Made by a program: the position numbers and the translations under genes. Of a DNA stretch of 36,260 bases, positions 25,150-33,864 are shown piece by piece. The notes under the pieces were generated by a model. That model did not search any database, was not told the origin of the DNA, and saw nothing but the letters and a program-made list of their open reading frames with translations. Source of the stretch: Alphaproteobacteria bacterium (GTDB taxonomy: Bacteria > Pseudomonadota > Alphaproteobacteria > Rickettsiales > VGDC01); assembly GCA_022450665.1 (NCBI GenBank), contig JAKUPQ010000018.1, forward strand, positions 1 through 36,260, read 5' to 3'. The first letter of the stretch is position 1, and each line of letters begins with the position of its first letter.

Positions 25150-28008
25150 ATGGTCATGTCTGCAGAATTCGAGCAAACCTCTTACCTCTTTGGTGCAAAC
25201 AGCATTTTTATTGAAGAGCTGTTTGAAAAATATACACAAGATCCCCGTTCGGTAGACGATGAATGGCAGCGGTTTTTTGCGCAGTTTAATGGTGAGGTTG
25301 TCCGCCACCCAAGCTGGGGAAATGCGCGCAGCGCTGTGATTGGCCAAGTCAGCGAAGAAGATGCCGCGCCTGCAGCAAAAGGCGGCAAAACCCAACTTTC
25401 CAAAGAAAATGTGTTGCAAGCTGCAAAAGATTCGGCGCGGGCATTGATGCTTATTCGCGCCCATCGCGTGCGCGGTAACCTGTTGGCCGATCTGGATCCG
25501 CTCCATCAGGAAGAAACCCCCTATTACGCTGAACTAGACCCCGAAAATTATGGATTTGGCGAGGACGATATGGATCGTCCGATTTTTATTGATGGGGTGT
25601 TGGGGTATGAAACCGCCACCATGCGCGAAATTATAAGCGTGGTACGTCGCGCTTATTGCGGCAAAATTGGCACAGAATTCATGCATATTGCTTCGGCAGA
25701 AAAAAAATCCTGGGTGCAACAGCGCATTGAATCTGCATTAGGTCGTCCGGAAACCGGTGTAGACGAGAAAAAACGCATATTAAAAAATATGGTCGAAGTC
25801 GAAGCTTTTGAGCGGTTTTTGCACACCAAATATCCCGGTACAAAACGTTTCTCTATCGAAGGCGGCGAAGCGGTTATTCCCGGATTAGAAACACTGATTC
25901 TGGAATCATCGAATCAAGGCGTGGAAGAAGTCAATTTTGGGATGCCTCATCGCGGCCGTATGAATGTGATTACTACCGTGATCGGTAAGCCCTATGTAGA
26001 ATTATTATCAATTTTTCACGGTAATCTGGACTTCCCGGAATGGGTTGATAGCTCCGGCGATGTGAAATACCATTTGGGCACCTCTGCCCATAAAAAGCTT
26101 GAAAATGGCAAAAGCATTTATCTTTCTATGTCGGCTAACCCGTCGCATTTAGAAGCGGTGAATCCTGTGGTGGTGGGAAAAGTGCGCTCTAAGCAGCGGA
26201 TGATTAAAGACAAAACCCGCAGCAAAGTCAGCAGCGTTTTGCTGCATGGTGATGCCGCTTTTGCCGGACAGGGTTCCGTTGCCGAAACCTTAAGCTTGGG
26301 CGATTTACGCGGATATACCACCGGCGGTACGGTGCATATCATTGTGAATAATCAAATTGGTTTTACTACCGATCCTAAGAATTCGCGTTTTACTCCCTAC
26401 CCTTCCGACGTTGCCAAAATGGTGCAGGCACCTATTTTTCATGTGAATGGGGAAGATCCCGAAGCGGTGTCTTTCGTATGTAAGCTTGCGGCGCAGTATC
26501 GTCAGGAGTTTAAATGCGATGTGGTGGTAGATATTTTCTGCTACCGTAAATACGGCCATAATGAGGGCGATGAGCCGATGTTTACGCAGCCGCAAATGTA
26601 TAAAACCATCGCCAAAAAAACCTCTCCTACTATGATTTATGCTGATAAACTGGTAGCAGAAGGCACCATGTCGCAAGACGAGGTAGACGCGCAATTCGAG
26701 CACTTTAAAAATTATTTTGAAGAGCAATTTAATATTGCAAAAGACTATAAGCCCAACAAAGCCAATTGGCTGGAAGGTTCATGGTCAGGCTTGAAACGAC
26801 CCGATACCACAAAACCGCATCCCGTGGTAGATACCGGTGTGGCTGAAAAAACGCTTAAGGCACTCGGCAAAGCTATTTCTTCTTTCCCCGAATCGCTGAA
26901 TGTGAATTCTAAAATTGTGCGCCAGCTTAAAGTGCGCGATAAAATGATGGATACGGGTGAAAATATTGACTGGGCAACGGGCGAATTATTAGCCTATGCA
27001 ACCTTGCTCAAAGAAGGCTTTCCCGTGCGCATCAGCGGGCAAGATGTGCAGCGGGGAACATTCTCGCATCGCCACTCTGCTCTGATAGACCAGCAAACGG
27101 AAGAACGCTATTGGCCGTTGAATAATCTGGGCGGTGAACAAGCGCCATACGAAGCTATCAACTCCAACCTTTCCGAATTTGCGGTGTTGGGCTTCGAGTA
27201 TGGTTACAGCCTTGCCGACCCCAATTGTCTGGCTATATGGGAAGCCCAATTCGGTGACTTTGCTAATGGCGCACAAGTGATTATCGACCAGTTTATCGCT
27301 TCGGGCGAAATTAAATGGTTGCGTATGAGCGGATTAGTAATGCTTCTGCCTCACAGCTATGAAGGCATTGGCCCCGAACATAGCTCTGCCCGATTAGAGC
27401 GGTTTTTGCAGCTTTGCGGCGAAGATAATATGCAGGTGGTTAATTGCACCACTCCGGCAAACTTCTTCCATGCATTGCGCCGTCAGCTTCACAGCTCTTT
27501 CCGCAAGCCGCTTATTGTGATGTCGCCTAAATCGCTGCTACGCCATAAAAGATGTGTTTCTACGCTTACCGACATGCGTGCAGGAACCAATTTTGCACGT
27601 GTAATTCCCGAAACAGAAGGGTTGGTGGCCGATAGCAAAATTAAACGGGTGATATTAACCAGCGGCAAAGTTTACTATGATTTGCTGGAAGCCCGCGAAG
27701 AGCGCGGTATTGACGATATGGCAATTGTGCGGGTCGAGCAATATTATCCCTTCCCCCGTGAAGAGATTGAAAAAGAACTCAAGCGTTATAAAAACGCCGA
27801 AGTAATGTGGACGCAGGAAGAGCCAAAAAATATGGGAGCATGGACGTTTATGGGGCCTCGTATCGGAGATATTCTTGACTCCCTCGGACGCAAAAGCCTG
27901 CGTATCCAATATGCCGGGCGTAAAATTGCAGCATCGCCAGCTACCGGATATTTAAAAATACACGAACGTGAACAAAAACAATTGATAGATGAGACGTTTA
28001 AGGCTTAA
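25150..28008 (+). CDS. sucA: 2-oxoglutarate dehydrogenase E1 component
   Basis: SucA is the thiamine-diphosphate-dependent E1 subunit. It decarboxylates 2-oxoglutarate and succinylates the lipoyl group of SucB. The N-terminal E2-binding segment has the family form [33 protein letters not shown]. The core includes [26 protein letters not shown], the ThDP-binding [18 protein letters not shown] and [28 protein letters not shown], and C-terminal [11 protein letters not shown] and [22 protein letters not shown]. The length is 952 residues. An ATG at 25156 could equally be the start. No normally spaced ribosome-binding site is seen, and a folded leader precedes it. The gap to sucB is 43 bp. Confidence 0.97.
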   Translation: MVMSAEFEQTSYLFGANSIFIEELFEKYTQDPRSVDDEWQRFFAQFNGEVVRHPSWGNARSAVIGQVSEEDAAPAAKGGKTQLSKENVLQAAKDSARALMLIRAHRVRGNLLADLDPLHQEETPYYAELDPENYGFGEDDMDRPIFIDGVLGYETATMREIISVVRRAYCGKIGTEFMHIASAEKKSWVQQRIESALGRPETGVDEKKRILKNMVEVEAFERFLHTKYPGTKRFSIEGGEAVIPGLETLILESSNQGVEEVNFGMPHRGRMNVITTVIGKPYVELLSIFHGNLDFPEWVDSSGDVKYHLGTSAHKKLENGKSIYLSMSANPSHLEAVNPVVVGKVRSKQRMIKDKTRSKVSSVLLHGDAAFAGQGSVAETLSLGDLRGYTTGGTVHIIVNNQIGFTTDPKNSRFTPYPSDVAKMVQAPIFHVNGEDPEAVSFVCKLAAQYRQEFKCDVVVDIFCYRKYGHNEGDEPMFTQPQMYKTIAKKTSPTMIYADKLVAEGTMSQDEVDAQFEHFKNYFEEQFNIAKDYKPNKANWLEGSWSGLKRPDTTKPHPVVDTGVAEKTLKALGKAISSFPESLNVNSKIVRQLKVRDKMMDTGENIDWATGELLAYATLLKEGFPVRISGQDVQRGTFSHRHSALIDQQTEERYWPLNNLGGEQAPYEAINSNLSEFAVLGFEYGYSLADPNCLAIWEAQFGDFANGAQVIIDQFIASGEIKWLRMSGLVMLLPHSYEGIGPEHSSARLERFLQLCGEDNMQVVNCTTPANFFHALRRQLHSSFRKPLIVMSPKSLLRHKRCVSTLTDMRAGTNFARVIPETEGLVADSKIKRVILTSGKVYYDLLEAREERGIDDMAIVRVEQYYPFPREEIEKELKRYKNAEVMWTQEEPKNMGAWTFMGPRIGDILDSLGRKSLRIQYAGRKIAASPATGYLKIHEREQKQLIDETFKA

Positions 28009-28051
28009 ATCAAGCAAGCCAAAAAAAGCGTCCGTTTTTAGGAGAAAATCT

Positions 28052-29269
28052 ATGACTGCCGATATTATCGTTCCCGACCTCGGTGAATCTGTTACAGAAG
28101 CCACGGTTTCAAAATGGTTTAAAAAAGAGGGGGACAGTGTTCAACAAGACGAACAGCTTGTAGAGCTGGAAACCGATAAAGTAACATTGGAAGTCAACGC
28201 TCCTTCTTCTGGTGCGCTCATCAGCATCAAAGCGAAAGAAGGCGATACACTCGATGTGGGCGCCCTGCTAGGTATCATTGACCCGAAAGCCAGCGGCAAT
28301 GCATCGTCTAACGATAATAAAACCGAAGCTGAGGCAGCGCCACAAAAACCCGAGAGCAAAGAGCCTCCGGCAATTGCTCCCAAAGCTGCGCAAAGCGATA
28401 CTCCGCTTTCGCCAGCAGTGCGCAAAATGGTGGCAGAAAACAACGTGAATCCTGCCAATGTGCAAGGAACAGGCAAAGATGGCCGCCTGACCAAAGGCGA
28501 TGTGATTACTCATCTGGAAGGCGGCGCAATGCCTGCCGCTGTAGCACCTGCGCAACAATCGAATGAGCCTCGCGAAGAACGCGTAAAAATGACCAAACTG
28601 CGCCAAGTAATTGCTCGCCGTTTGAAAGAATCGCAAAATACCGCCGCCATTCTAACCACTTTTAACGAAATCGACATGACCAACGTCATGGCACTGCGTA
28701 GCGAGTATAAAGAAGCCTTTGAAAAGAAACATGGCGTTCGCCTTGGCTTTATGGGCTTTTTCGTGAAAGCGGCTGTGAATGCGCTTAAAGAAATTCCTGA
28801 AGTTAATGCCGAGATTGATGGCGATGAAATTGTATATAAAAATCATTACGACATTGGCGTAGCGGTAGGCACCGAAAAAGGTCTGGTTGTGCCGGTGATT
28901 CGCGATTCCGATGTGAAATCTCTCGCAGAAATTGAATCCTCCATTGGTGACATGGCAAAAAAAGCCCGTAATGGTACCCTGACTCAAAAAGATATGAGTG
29001 GTGGCACATTTACAGTGTCCAATGGTGGCGTTTATGGATCGCTCATGTCCACCCCCATCATTAACCCGCCACAATCAGGCATTTTGGGTATGCATAAAAC
29101 CGAAATGCGCCCTGTGGTAATGAAAGATGGCAGCATTGTGGCACGCCCTATGATGTATGTAGCGCTCTCTTATGATCACCGTATCATTGATGGTCGTGAA
29201 AGCGTAACCTTCCTCGTGCGGGTGAAAGAAGCGCTGGAAGATCCGCGACGCCTGCTTTTGGGGCTATAA
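28052..29269 (+). CDS. sucB: 2-oxoglutarate dehydrogenase E2 (dihydrolipoyl succinyltransferase)
   Basis: SucB forms the core of the 2-oxoglutarate dehydrogenase complex and transfers succinyl groups to CoA. One lipoyl domain is present, with the lipoylated K43 in [10 protein letters not shown] flexible Pro/Ala-rich linker follows (about 90-115). The E3/E1-binding domain reads [32 protein letters not shown]. The catalytic domain has SYDHRIIDG with H376 and D380. The length of 405 residues is normal. The ATG at 28052 has AGGAG nine bases upstream; the frame is open from 27989 but that start overlaps sucA. It ends one base before the K+ channel gene. Confidence 0.97.
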   Translation: MTADIIVPDLGESVTEATVSKWFKKEGDSVQQDEQLVELETDKVTLEVNAPSSGALISIKAKEGDTLDVGALLGIIDPKASGNASSNDNKTEAEAAPQKPESKEPPAIAPKAAQSDTPLSPAVRKMVAENNVNPANVQGTGKDGRLTKGDVITHLEGGAMPAAVAPAQQSNEPREERVKMTKLRQVIARRLKESQNTAAILTTFNEIDMTNVMALRSEYKEAFEKKHGVRLGFMGFFVKAAVNALKEIPEVNAEIDGDEIVYKNHYDIGVAVGTEKGLVVPVIRDSDVKSLAEIESSIGDMAKKARNGTLTQKDMSGGTFTVSNGGVYGSLMSTPIINPPQSGILGMHKTEMRPVVMKDGSIVARPMMYVALSYDHRIIDGRESVTFLVRVKEALEDPRRLLLGL

Positions 29270-29270
29270 T

Positions 29271-30023
29271 GTGACTCTTCGCCGCAGAGTATGGCTTTCA
29301 CTGGATATGAGTAGCAATTCCGGTATACTGACTACGGCGAATAAGCTTATATTTATCTTAATTTTTGTTGGGCTTGCCGCACAAATTTTAGAAACAGAGC
29401 CACAACTAGCGGATGCTTATACTAAGGGCTTTCTGGTTGCTGAATATATATTGATGGTTATTTTTACCATAGAATATATGTTGCGTGTGTGGAGCATTCC
29501 TGAAAATCCCGAATATATAGGGAAACACGGGCGATTGCGGTATTTGGGCAGCAAATGGGCAATCATCGACCTTATAGCAATTATTCCCTCCTACCTTATG
29601 TTTTTATCTTTTGATTTGGTATGGTTGCGCACATTGCGCGTATTGCGTCTGCTTAAATTAATGCAATTCAGTGCCTTTGGGGGCGCTTTTTGGATTATTG
29701 GCCGTGCCGTGCGTGAAAAAGCATTTGAACTCAGTGCCACCTTTGCCATTGCCATTGCGTTACTTTTATTTTCTGCCACCTGCCTCTATTTTATCGAAGG
29801 CGATTTGCAGCCAGAAGTATTTGGCAGTATTCCCCGCGCTATGTGGTGGAGTGTCGCTACATTGACCACAGTAGGTTATGGAGATGTGTATCCTGTTACA
29901 GCTTTAGGACGTATATTTGCTGGATTTACAGCGATGATTGGTATTGGAATAATTGCGATGCCCACAGGTATTTTAGCCGCTGCACTGAGCAATGCTTTCA
30001 GTAAAGAAAACCGCGAAAAATAA
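29271..30023 (+). CDS. Voltage-gated potassium channel family protein
   Basis: A six-helix cation channel of 250 residues. S1 is at about 25-45. S2/S3 lie around 54-73 and 97-115. The S4 voltage-sensor helix WLRTLRVLRLLKLMQF (118-133) has arginine or lysine at every third or fourth position. S5 is at about 155-175, the pore helix around 187-198, the selectivity filter is TTVGYGD (199-205), and S6 is at about 214-240. The TVGYG filter indicates K+ selectivity. The GTG start, one base after the sucB stop, gives the usual LRRRVW amphipathic N-terminus. No cytoplasmic ligand-binding domain is present. It is embedded between sucB and lpdA, an unusual partner for a TCA operon. Confidence 0.88.
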   Translation: MTLRRRVWLSLDMSSNSGILTTANKLIFILIFVGLAAQILETEPQLADAYTKGFLVAEYILMVIFTIEYMLRVWSIPENPEYIGKHGRLRYLGSKWAIIDLIAIIPSYLMFLSFDLVWLRTLRVLRLLKLMQFSAFGGAFWIIGRAVREKAFELSATFAIAIALLLFSATCLYFIEGDLQPEVFGSIPRAMWWSVATLTTVGYGDVYPVTALGRIFAGFTAMIGIGIIAMPTGILAAALSNAFSKENREK

Positions 30024-30097
30024 ATTCTCTGTTGCCTCCTTCTTATCAGCCGTTATTGTAACCTCAGAAACCGTATTTAAACTCTCAGGAAACTTTT

Positions 30098-31489
30098 ATG
30101 TCTGAACAATATGATCTTGTAGTAATCGGTGGTGGTCCTGCCGGATATGTGGCCGCTATCCGCGCAGCACAGCTGGGCATGAAAACCGCTTGTGTCGAAA
30201 AACGTGGCGCGCTTGGTGGCACCTGTCTTAATGTGGGCTGCATACCTTCTAAAGCATTGCTGGAATCGTCTAAGCTATTTGCCGAAGTAAAATTACATGG
30301 AGCAGCGCATGGCGTAAAAACCAGCAAGCTCGAAGTGGATTTGTCAGCAATGATGGCGCAAAAATCTACCGCAGTGCAAGGCCTCACTCAAGGCATTGAA
30401 ATGTTGTTCAAGAAGAACAAAGTCACCTACGTGCAGGCAGCGGGCGAAATAGTGGACGCTAACACTGTTAAAGCTGGCAAAGAGACGCTATCTGCAAAAA
30501 ATATCCTCATCGCTACCGGATCAGACGTGATGGCGCTCCCGGGTGTGGAGATTGACGAGAAAACCATTGTGTCTTCTACCGGCGCACTCACGCTCGATAA
30601 AATCCCAGAAAATATGGTGGTTATAGGCGGCGGAGTCATTGGTTTAGAGATGGGGTCGGTGTGGAGCCGTCTGGGCGCTAAAGTTACCGTGGTGGAGTTT
30701 CTGGATCGTATAATTCCTGGTATGGACAACGATATTGCAAAATCCTATCAAAAGGTTTTGGAAAAACAAGGCTTTACCTTCAAGCTTGAAACAAAGGTGA
30801 CAAAAGCGGAGAAAAAAGGCAAAGCGGTTACGCTAACCATGGAGCCAAGCAAGGGCGGCAAAGCAGAAACCATGAAAGCCGATGTGGTATTGGTGGCAAT
30901 TGGTCGTAAGCCTTATACAGAAGGCTTAGGTTTGGATAAAGCCGGTGTGAAACTAGACAGCCGTGGACGGATTGAAATTAATGGTCATTTCCAAACTAAT
31001 ATAAATAATATTTATGCGGTGGGCGATGTGGTAGTTGGCCCCATGCTGGCGCATAAAGCCGAAGAAGAAGGCATCGCCGCTGTTGAAAACATGGCCGGAC
31101 AAGCAGGGCATGTAGACCATAATCTTGTGCCGAGCGTTATCTACACATGGCCAGAAGTGGCGGCAGTTGGCAAAACCGAAGAGCAACTTAAAGAAGCGGG
31201 TATAAACTATAAAGCCGGAAAATTCACTTTTATGGCGAATAGCCGAGGGCGTGCTATAGGCCAAACCGATGGTTTTGTTAAAATTCTGGCAGATGCAAAA
31301 ACCGATAAAGTTTTGGGCGCACATATTCTTGGCCCCGATGCCGGAACGCTGATAGCAGAAGTAGTAGCGGTAATGGAATTTGGCGGTGCTGCAGAAGACA
31401 TTGCCCGCACATGTCACGCGCATCCAACCTTAAACGAAGCGGTGAAAGAAGCTGCCTTGGCCGTTGATAAACGCGCAATTCACTCTTAA
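30098..31489 (+). CDS. lpdA: Dihydrolipoyl dehydrogenase (E3)
   Basis: The flavoprotein E3 reoxidises dihydrolipoamide of the 2-oxoglutarate (and usually pyruvate) dehydrogenase complexes with NAD+. FAD binding: [22 protein letters not shown]. Redox-active disulfide: [16 protein letters not shown] (C43, C48). NAD binding: [48 protein letters not shown] and the catalytic C-terminal [16 protein letters not shown] follow. The length of 463 residues is normal. AGGAAACTTTT precedes the ATG. Its position at the end of the sucAB block makes it the probable E3 of that complex. No terminator directly follows the stop; the nearest forward one lies beyond the cassettes at 32445. Confidence 0.97.
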   Translation: MSEQYDLVVIGGGPAGYVAAIRAAQLGMKTACVEKRGALGGTCLNVGCIPSKALLESSKLFAEVKLHGAAHGVKTSKLEVDLSAMMAQKSTAVQGLTQGIEMLFKKNKVTYVQAAGEIVDANTVKAGKETLSAKNILIATGSDVMALPGVEIDEKTIVSSTGALTLDKIPENMVVIGGGVIGLEMGSVWSRLGAKVTVVEFLDRIIPGMDNDIAKSYQKVLEKQGFTFKLETKVTKAEKKGKAVTLTMEPSKGGKAETMKADVVLVAIGRKPYTEGLGLDKAGVKLDSRGRIEINGHFQTNINNIYAVGDVVVGPMLAHKAEEEGIAAVENMAGQAGHVDHNLVPSVIYTWPEVAAVGKTEEQLKEAGINYKAGKFTFMANSRGRAIGQTDGFVKILADAKTDKVLGAHILGPDAGTLIAEVVAVMEFGGAAEDIARTCHAHPTLNEAVKEAALAVDKRAIHS

Positions 31490-31513
31490 CATAACGTAAT
31501 TTACCCCATAAAT

Positions 31514-31564
31514 GGCAACACCCCAGTTTTTTCCGCCCGAGCGGAGAAAAAAGGGGTGTGTGCC
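31514..31564 (-). repeat. Two-part palindrome of cassette A
   Basis: The outer stem GGCAACACCCC (31514-31524) pairs with 31553-31564 with one bulged base. The inner stem TCCGC (31532-31536) / GCGGA (31541-31545) has loop CCGA and adjoining T/A runs. It starts 16 bp after the small gene's stop. It may end transcription, but no T tract follows the outer stem. Confidence 0.7.
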
Positions 31565-31580
31565 GTTGCGCTCGACCTGG

Positions 31581-31850
31581 TCAGAGGAGGTTGAACAACC
31601 GCCAGGTGAGGAAGATCCCGATGACGCAGAACGCTGTGGCGATCTTGAGCGCGTGGCTCTTGTCCTTGCCGTTGGGCCACTTGCGGTACTTGATGACGAG
31701 CTTGGTCGCGAGGACGAAGCAGCCAGTGATCACGGTACCGAAGATGGTGACGAGCGCGAGCCTGTCGGGCGCGTACGCGATGAAGGCGAGCAGAGCGACG
31801 ATGGAGACGAGGCTGAGCCCCTTGAGTGCCAACTGCTTGCGCGTACTCAT
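31581..31850 (-). CDS. Small three-helix membrane protein, cassette A
   Basis: I do not recognise the family. The 89-residue protein (MSTRKQLALKGLSLVS...) has three predicted membrane helices: about 10-27 (SLVSIVALLAFIAY), 31-53 (LALVTIFGTVITGCFVLATKLVI) and 68-87 (ALKIATAFCVIGIFLTW). A basic loop (KYRKWPNGKDKSH) separates helices 2 and 3. The start is fixed by GGAGG eight bases upstream. Codon use is unlike all neighbours: every Lys is AAG, every Ile ATC and every Phe TTC, with heavy use of CTC and GTC. That points to origin in a GC-rich genome or another expression regime. It is convergent with lpdA. Confidence 0.75.
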   Translation of the reverse strand: MSTRKQLALKGLSLVSIVALLAFIAYAPDRLALVTIFGTVITGCFVLATKLVIKYRKWPNGKDKSHALKIATAFCVIGIFLTWRLFNLL

Positions 31851-31951
31851 AATAACTTCCTCCAAAGGAGAGAGTGTACCAAACACGGTTGTGTAAGGAT
31901 AATACAGGTGCTTTAAAAGCAGCTAAAATTCAAAAAAGAATAAAAAACATT
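31851..31951 (-). promoter_or_regulatory. Conserved leader/promoter of cassette A
   Basis: A TATTAT -10-like box (31899-31904, minus strand) lies about 50 bp before the ATG. The ribosome-binding site GGAGG can pair with CTCC just before it (CTCC-TTT-GGAG), so it may be partly sequestered. Most of this sequence is repeated in front of the cassette B gene. Confidence 0.55.
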
Positions 31952-31952
31952 T

Positions 31953-31972
31953 ATATAGTATCAGCGCTATAT
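31953..31972. repeat. Small inverted repeat between the cassettes
   Basis: ATATAG, 8 bp, CTATAT directly follows the repeated part of the cassette A leader. The sequence from 31952 to about 31992 has no counterpart beside cassette B. Its role is unknown. Confidence 0.35.
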
Positions 31973-32013
31973 GACAGTTTTGTGACAGGTAATGAATTTT
32001 TACTCCCAGAAAT

Positions 32014-32069
32014 GGCAACGCCCCAGTCTCTTTTCCGCCCGAGCGGAGAAGAAAAAATGGGGCGTTGCC
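32014..32069 (-). repeat. Two-part palindrome of cassette B
   Basis: The outer stem GGCAACGCCCC (32014-32024) pairs perfectly with GGGGCGTTGCC (32059-32069). The inner stem TCTTTTCCGC / GCGGAGAAGA (one G-T pair) has loop CCGA. Relative to cassette A, an A-T pair of the outer stem is G-C here, a compensatory change. Confidence 0.75.
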
Positions 32070-32074
32070 GGTGA

Positions 32075-32338
32075 TCAGCTTGTCTCGATCATCCATTGGA
32101 TGAATGGTATGCTGACCGTGAGTGACACAGCGAAGAAGATCAGCCATGCGTCGAGCTTGTCGAGTTCCTTGGTGTGGCGTACCTCGTAGATCATCCATGA
32201 TGCGGTGGAAAAAGTGCCAGCGATCATGAGGATGAAGAGCAGGTAGCCGATCTTGTCGTTGAACATGGGGAAGGTGACCACCATGACGGCGAGGATCGGC
32301 AGAGACGTGAGGAACGCGTACTTCGTGGACTTGCTCAC
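32075..32338 (-). CDS. Small three-helix membrane protein, cassette B
   Basis: I do not recognise the family. The 87-residue protein has three predicted helices at about 7-25 (YAFLTSLPILAVMVVTFPMF), 29-51 (GYLLFILMIAGTFSTASWMIY) and 64-83 (AWLIFFAVSLTVSIPFIQWMI). A charged loop (EVRHTKELDKLD) lies between helices 2 and 3. This is the same layout and length as the cassette A protein but without obvious residue identity. The start is GTG at 32338 with GGAGG five bases upstream; an in-frame start at 32419 would lie inside the conserved leader. All Lys codons are AAG and most third positions are G or C, unlike the surrounding genes. Confidence 0.75.
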   Translation of the reverse strand: MSKSTKYAFLTSLPILAVMVVTFPMFNDKIGYLLFILMIAGTFSTASWMIYEVRHTKELDKLDAWLIFFAVSLTVSIPFIQWMIETS

Positions 32339-32437
32339 AACTGCCTCCAAAGGGAGAGAGTGTACCAAACACGGTTGTGTAAGGATAATACAGGAGCTTA
32401 GAACACAACTAAAATTCAAAAAAGAATAAAAAACATT
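32339..32437 (-). promoter_or_regulatory. Conserved leader/promoter of cassette B
   Basis: The same 42-bp and 29-bp blocks as in cassette A, with TATTAT at 32385-32390 (minus strand). The segment between the two blocks differs in sequence but keeps its length. Confidence 0.55.
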
Positions 32438-32444
32438 AAGATTA

Positions 32445-32467
32445 TAACGCAGAAGCGTTACTTTTTT
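32445..32467 (+). terminator. Forward terminator, probably displaced from lpdA
   Basis: TAACGC-AGAA-GCGTTA followed by C and six T: a perfect 6-bp stem reading on the plus strand. The nearest upstream plus-strand gene is lpdA, 955 bp away across both cassettes. Confidence 0.75.
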
Positions 32468-32499
32468 ATTACGAAGTCATTTAAAAAATTAAACAAATA

Positions 32500-32534
32500 A
32501 AAAATCCCCCGAAATTAGCTTGTGGGGGATTTTT
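32500..32534. terminator. Bidirectional terminator downstream of icd
   Basis: AAAAATCCCCC and GGGGGATTTTT form a perfect 11-bp stem around a 13-nt loop, giving a T tract in both directions. It lies 28 bp after the icd stop and serves icd on the minus strand. Confidence 0.9.
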
Positions 32535-32561
32535 ATGATTTAAATTAACAATAAAACTTAA

Positions 32562-33788
32562 TTAAGCGGCCTTAACCTGCATTTCATTACTGAGGCGCTC
32601 ATTAAGGCAATCTAAAAACTGCTTGGTGTTCAGATGCTGTTGTTTGCTTCCTACCAACAGCGCTAGGTCTTTGGTCATATGGCCGGCTTCAACCGCCTCG
32701 ATACATACGCGTTCGAGGGTATCGGCAAAGCGCACCAATTCGTTGTTGCCATCAAACTGGCCACGATAGCGCAAGCCATTTGTCCACGCAAAAATAGAGG
32801 CGATGGGGTTGGTGCTGGTCTCTTTACCTTGTTGATGCAGTCGGTAATGGCGGGTGACGGTGCCGTGGGCGGCTTCCGCTTCAACGGTTTTTCCGTCAGG
32901 AGTCATTAGTACCGATGTCATTAGTCCGAGTGAACCAAAGCCCTGCGCTACAATATCGGATTGCACATCCCCGTCGTAGTTTTTGCATGCCCACACAAAG
33001 CCACCATGGGATTTAATGGCATAGGCTACCAAATCATCAATCAAGCGATGCTCATAATCCAGACCGGCGGCATCAAACTTAGATTTAAATTCTTCGTCAT
33101 ATATTTTTTGGAATATATTTTTAAAGCGGCCATCATAGGTTTTTAAAATGGTGTTTTTGGTGGATAAATACACCGGATAGCCCATTTGCAATCCATAATT
33201 GAAGCTGGAACGTGCAAACCCTTCGATAGATTCATCAAGATTATACATGCTCATAGCTACCCCGCTGGAGGGGCAATCGAACACTTCGCGCTCTATCACT
33301 TCACCGCCGTCTTCGGGAACAAATTTGATAGAAAGCTTGCCCGCCCCCGGCATCACAAAATCGGTGGCGCGATATTGGTCTCCAAAAGCGTGGCGGCCTA
33401 CAATGATGGGTTTTTCCCAACCGGGCACATAGCGCGGAATATTTTTACAAATGATGGGCGCACGAAAAATTGTGCCATCAAGAATATTGCGGATAGTGCC
33501 ATTTGGAGAGCGCCACATTTTTTTGAGACCAAACTCCTCTACACGACCTTCATCAGGGGTAATGGTGGCACATTTCACACCCACGCCATATTGTTTGATG
33601 GCATTGGCGGCATCGATGGTAATCTGATCGTTGGTTTCATCACGCATTTGGACAGAGAGATCAAAATATTTCAAATCGATATCCAAATACGGCAAAATTA
33701 GTTTCTCGCGGATAAACGACCAGATGATGCGGGTCATTTCATCGCCATCCAGCTCAACCACTGGATTTTGTACAGATATTTTACTCAT
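32562..33788 (-). CDS. icd: NADP-dependent isocitrate dehydrogenase
   Basis: Icd oxidatively decarboxylates isocitrate to 2-oxoglutarate, the substrate of the SucAB-LpdA complex encoded next door. It is of the eukaryote-like homodimeric NADP class common in alphaproteobacteria. Motifs are [14 protein letters not shown] at the start, [31 protein letters not shown], the basic [10 protein letters not shown]-like [43 protein letters not shown] (metal-binding Asp residues), and [12 protein letters not shown] with the NADP-contacting His/Thr. The length is 408 residues. It is monocistronic with a terminator. A moderate promoter (TTGAAT, 17 bp, TAGGAT) can be read on the minus strand in the 76-bp gap upstream. 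Confidence 0.97.
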   Translation of the reverse strand: MSKISVQNPVVELDGDEMTRIIWSFIREKLILPYLDIDLKYFDLSVQMRDETNDQITIDAANAIKQYGVGVKCATITPDEGRVEEFGLKKMWRSPNGTIRNILDGTIFRAPIICKNIPRYVPGWEKPIIVGRHAFGDQYRATDFVMPGAGKLSIKFVPEDGGEVIEREVFDCPSSGVAMSMYNLDESIEGFARSSFNYGLQMGYPVYLSTKNTILKTYDGRFKNIFQKIYDEEFKSKFDAAGLDYEHRLIDDLVAYAIKSHGGFVWACKNYDGDVQSDIVAQGFGSLGLMTSVLMTPDGKTVEAEAAHGTVTRHYRLHQQGKETSTNPIASIFAWTNGLRYRGQFDGNNELVRFADTLERVCIEAVEAGHMTKDLALLVGSKQQHLNTKQFLDCLNERLSNEMQVKAA

Positions 33789-33864
33789 GGCTGGCCTCGT
33801 AATGGTTGGTATATTGATATTCAGTGAGGTATCCTAACGGCTATATTCTAGGGATTCAAGGCGT

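Larger units (their letters stand above)
31498..31951 (-). mobile_element. Cassette A: conserved leader, small GC-rich gene, long palindrome
   Basis: Cassette A reads on the minus strand. It consists of an AT-rich leader (31851-31951), one GC-rich membrane-protein gene (31581-31850) and a two-part palindrome (31514-31564). The leader and palindrome are repeated in cassette B (31993-32437), while the genes differ. Two leader blocks are identical between the copies: 42 bp (31867-31908 vs 32353-32394) and 29 bp (31923-31951 vs 32409-32437). 'Mobile element' is an inference from repetition, composition and position; no recombinase or target-site duplication is seen. Confidence 0.5.
31993..32437 (-). 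mobile_element. Cassette B: conserved leader, small GC-rich gene, long palindrome
   Basis: Second copy of the arrangement in cassette A, with a different coding sequence (32075-32338), the same leader (32339-32437) and a variant palindrome (32014-32069). Similarity to cassette A starts in the short flank before the palindrome (TTTAC..CCC..AAATGGCAAC) and ends at the same base of the leader. The two are in direct orientation about 490 bp apart. Confidence 0.5.

Noticed and set aside
31512-31916. A plus-strand reading frame of 134 codons across cassette A
   Set aside because: It is the mirror of the GC-rich minus-strand gene, has no ribosome-binding site, begins inside the palindrome and encodes a low-complexity acidic sequence.
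31514-32069. Integron attC sites at the ends of the two cassettes
   Set aside because: The palindromes follow the gene as attC sites do, but the ends read GGCAAC...GTTGCC and do not fit the RYYYAAC / GTTRRRY core sites. No integrase is in the window, and each unit carries its own promoter-like leader, unlike typical integron cassettes.
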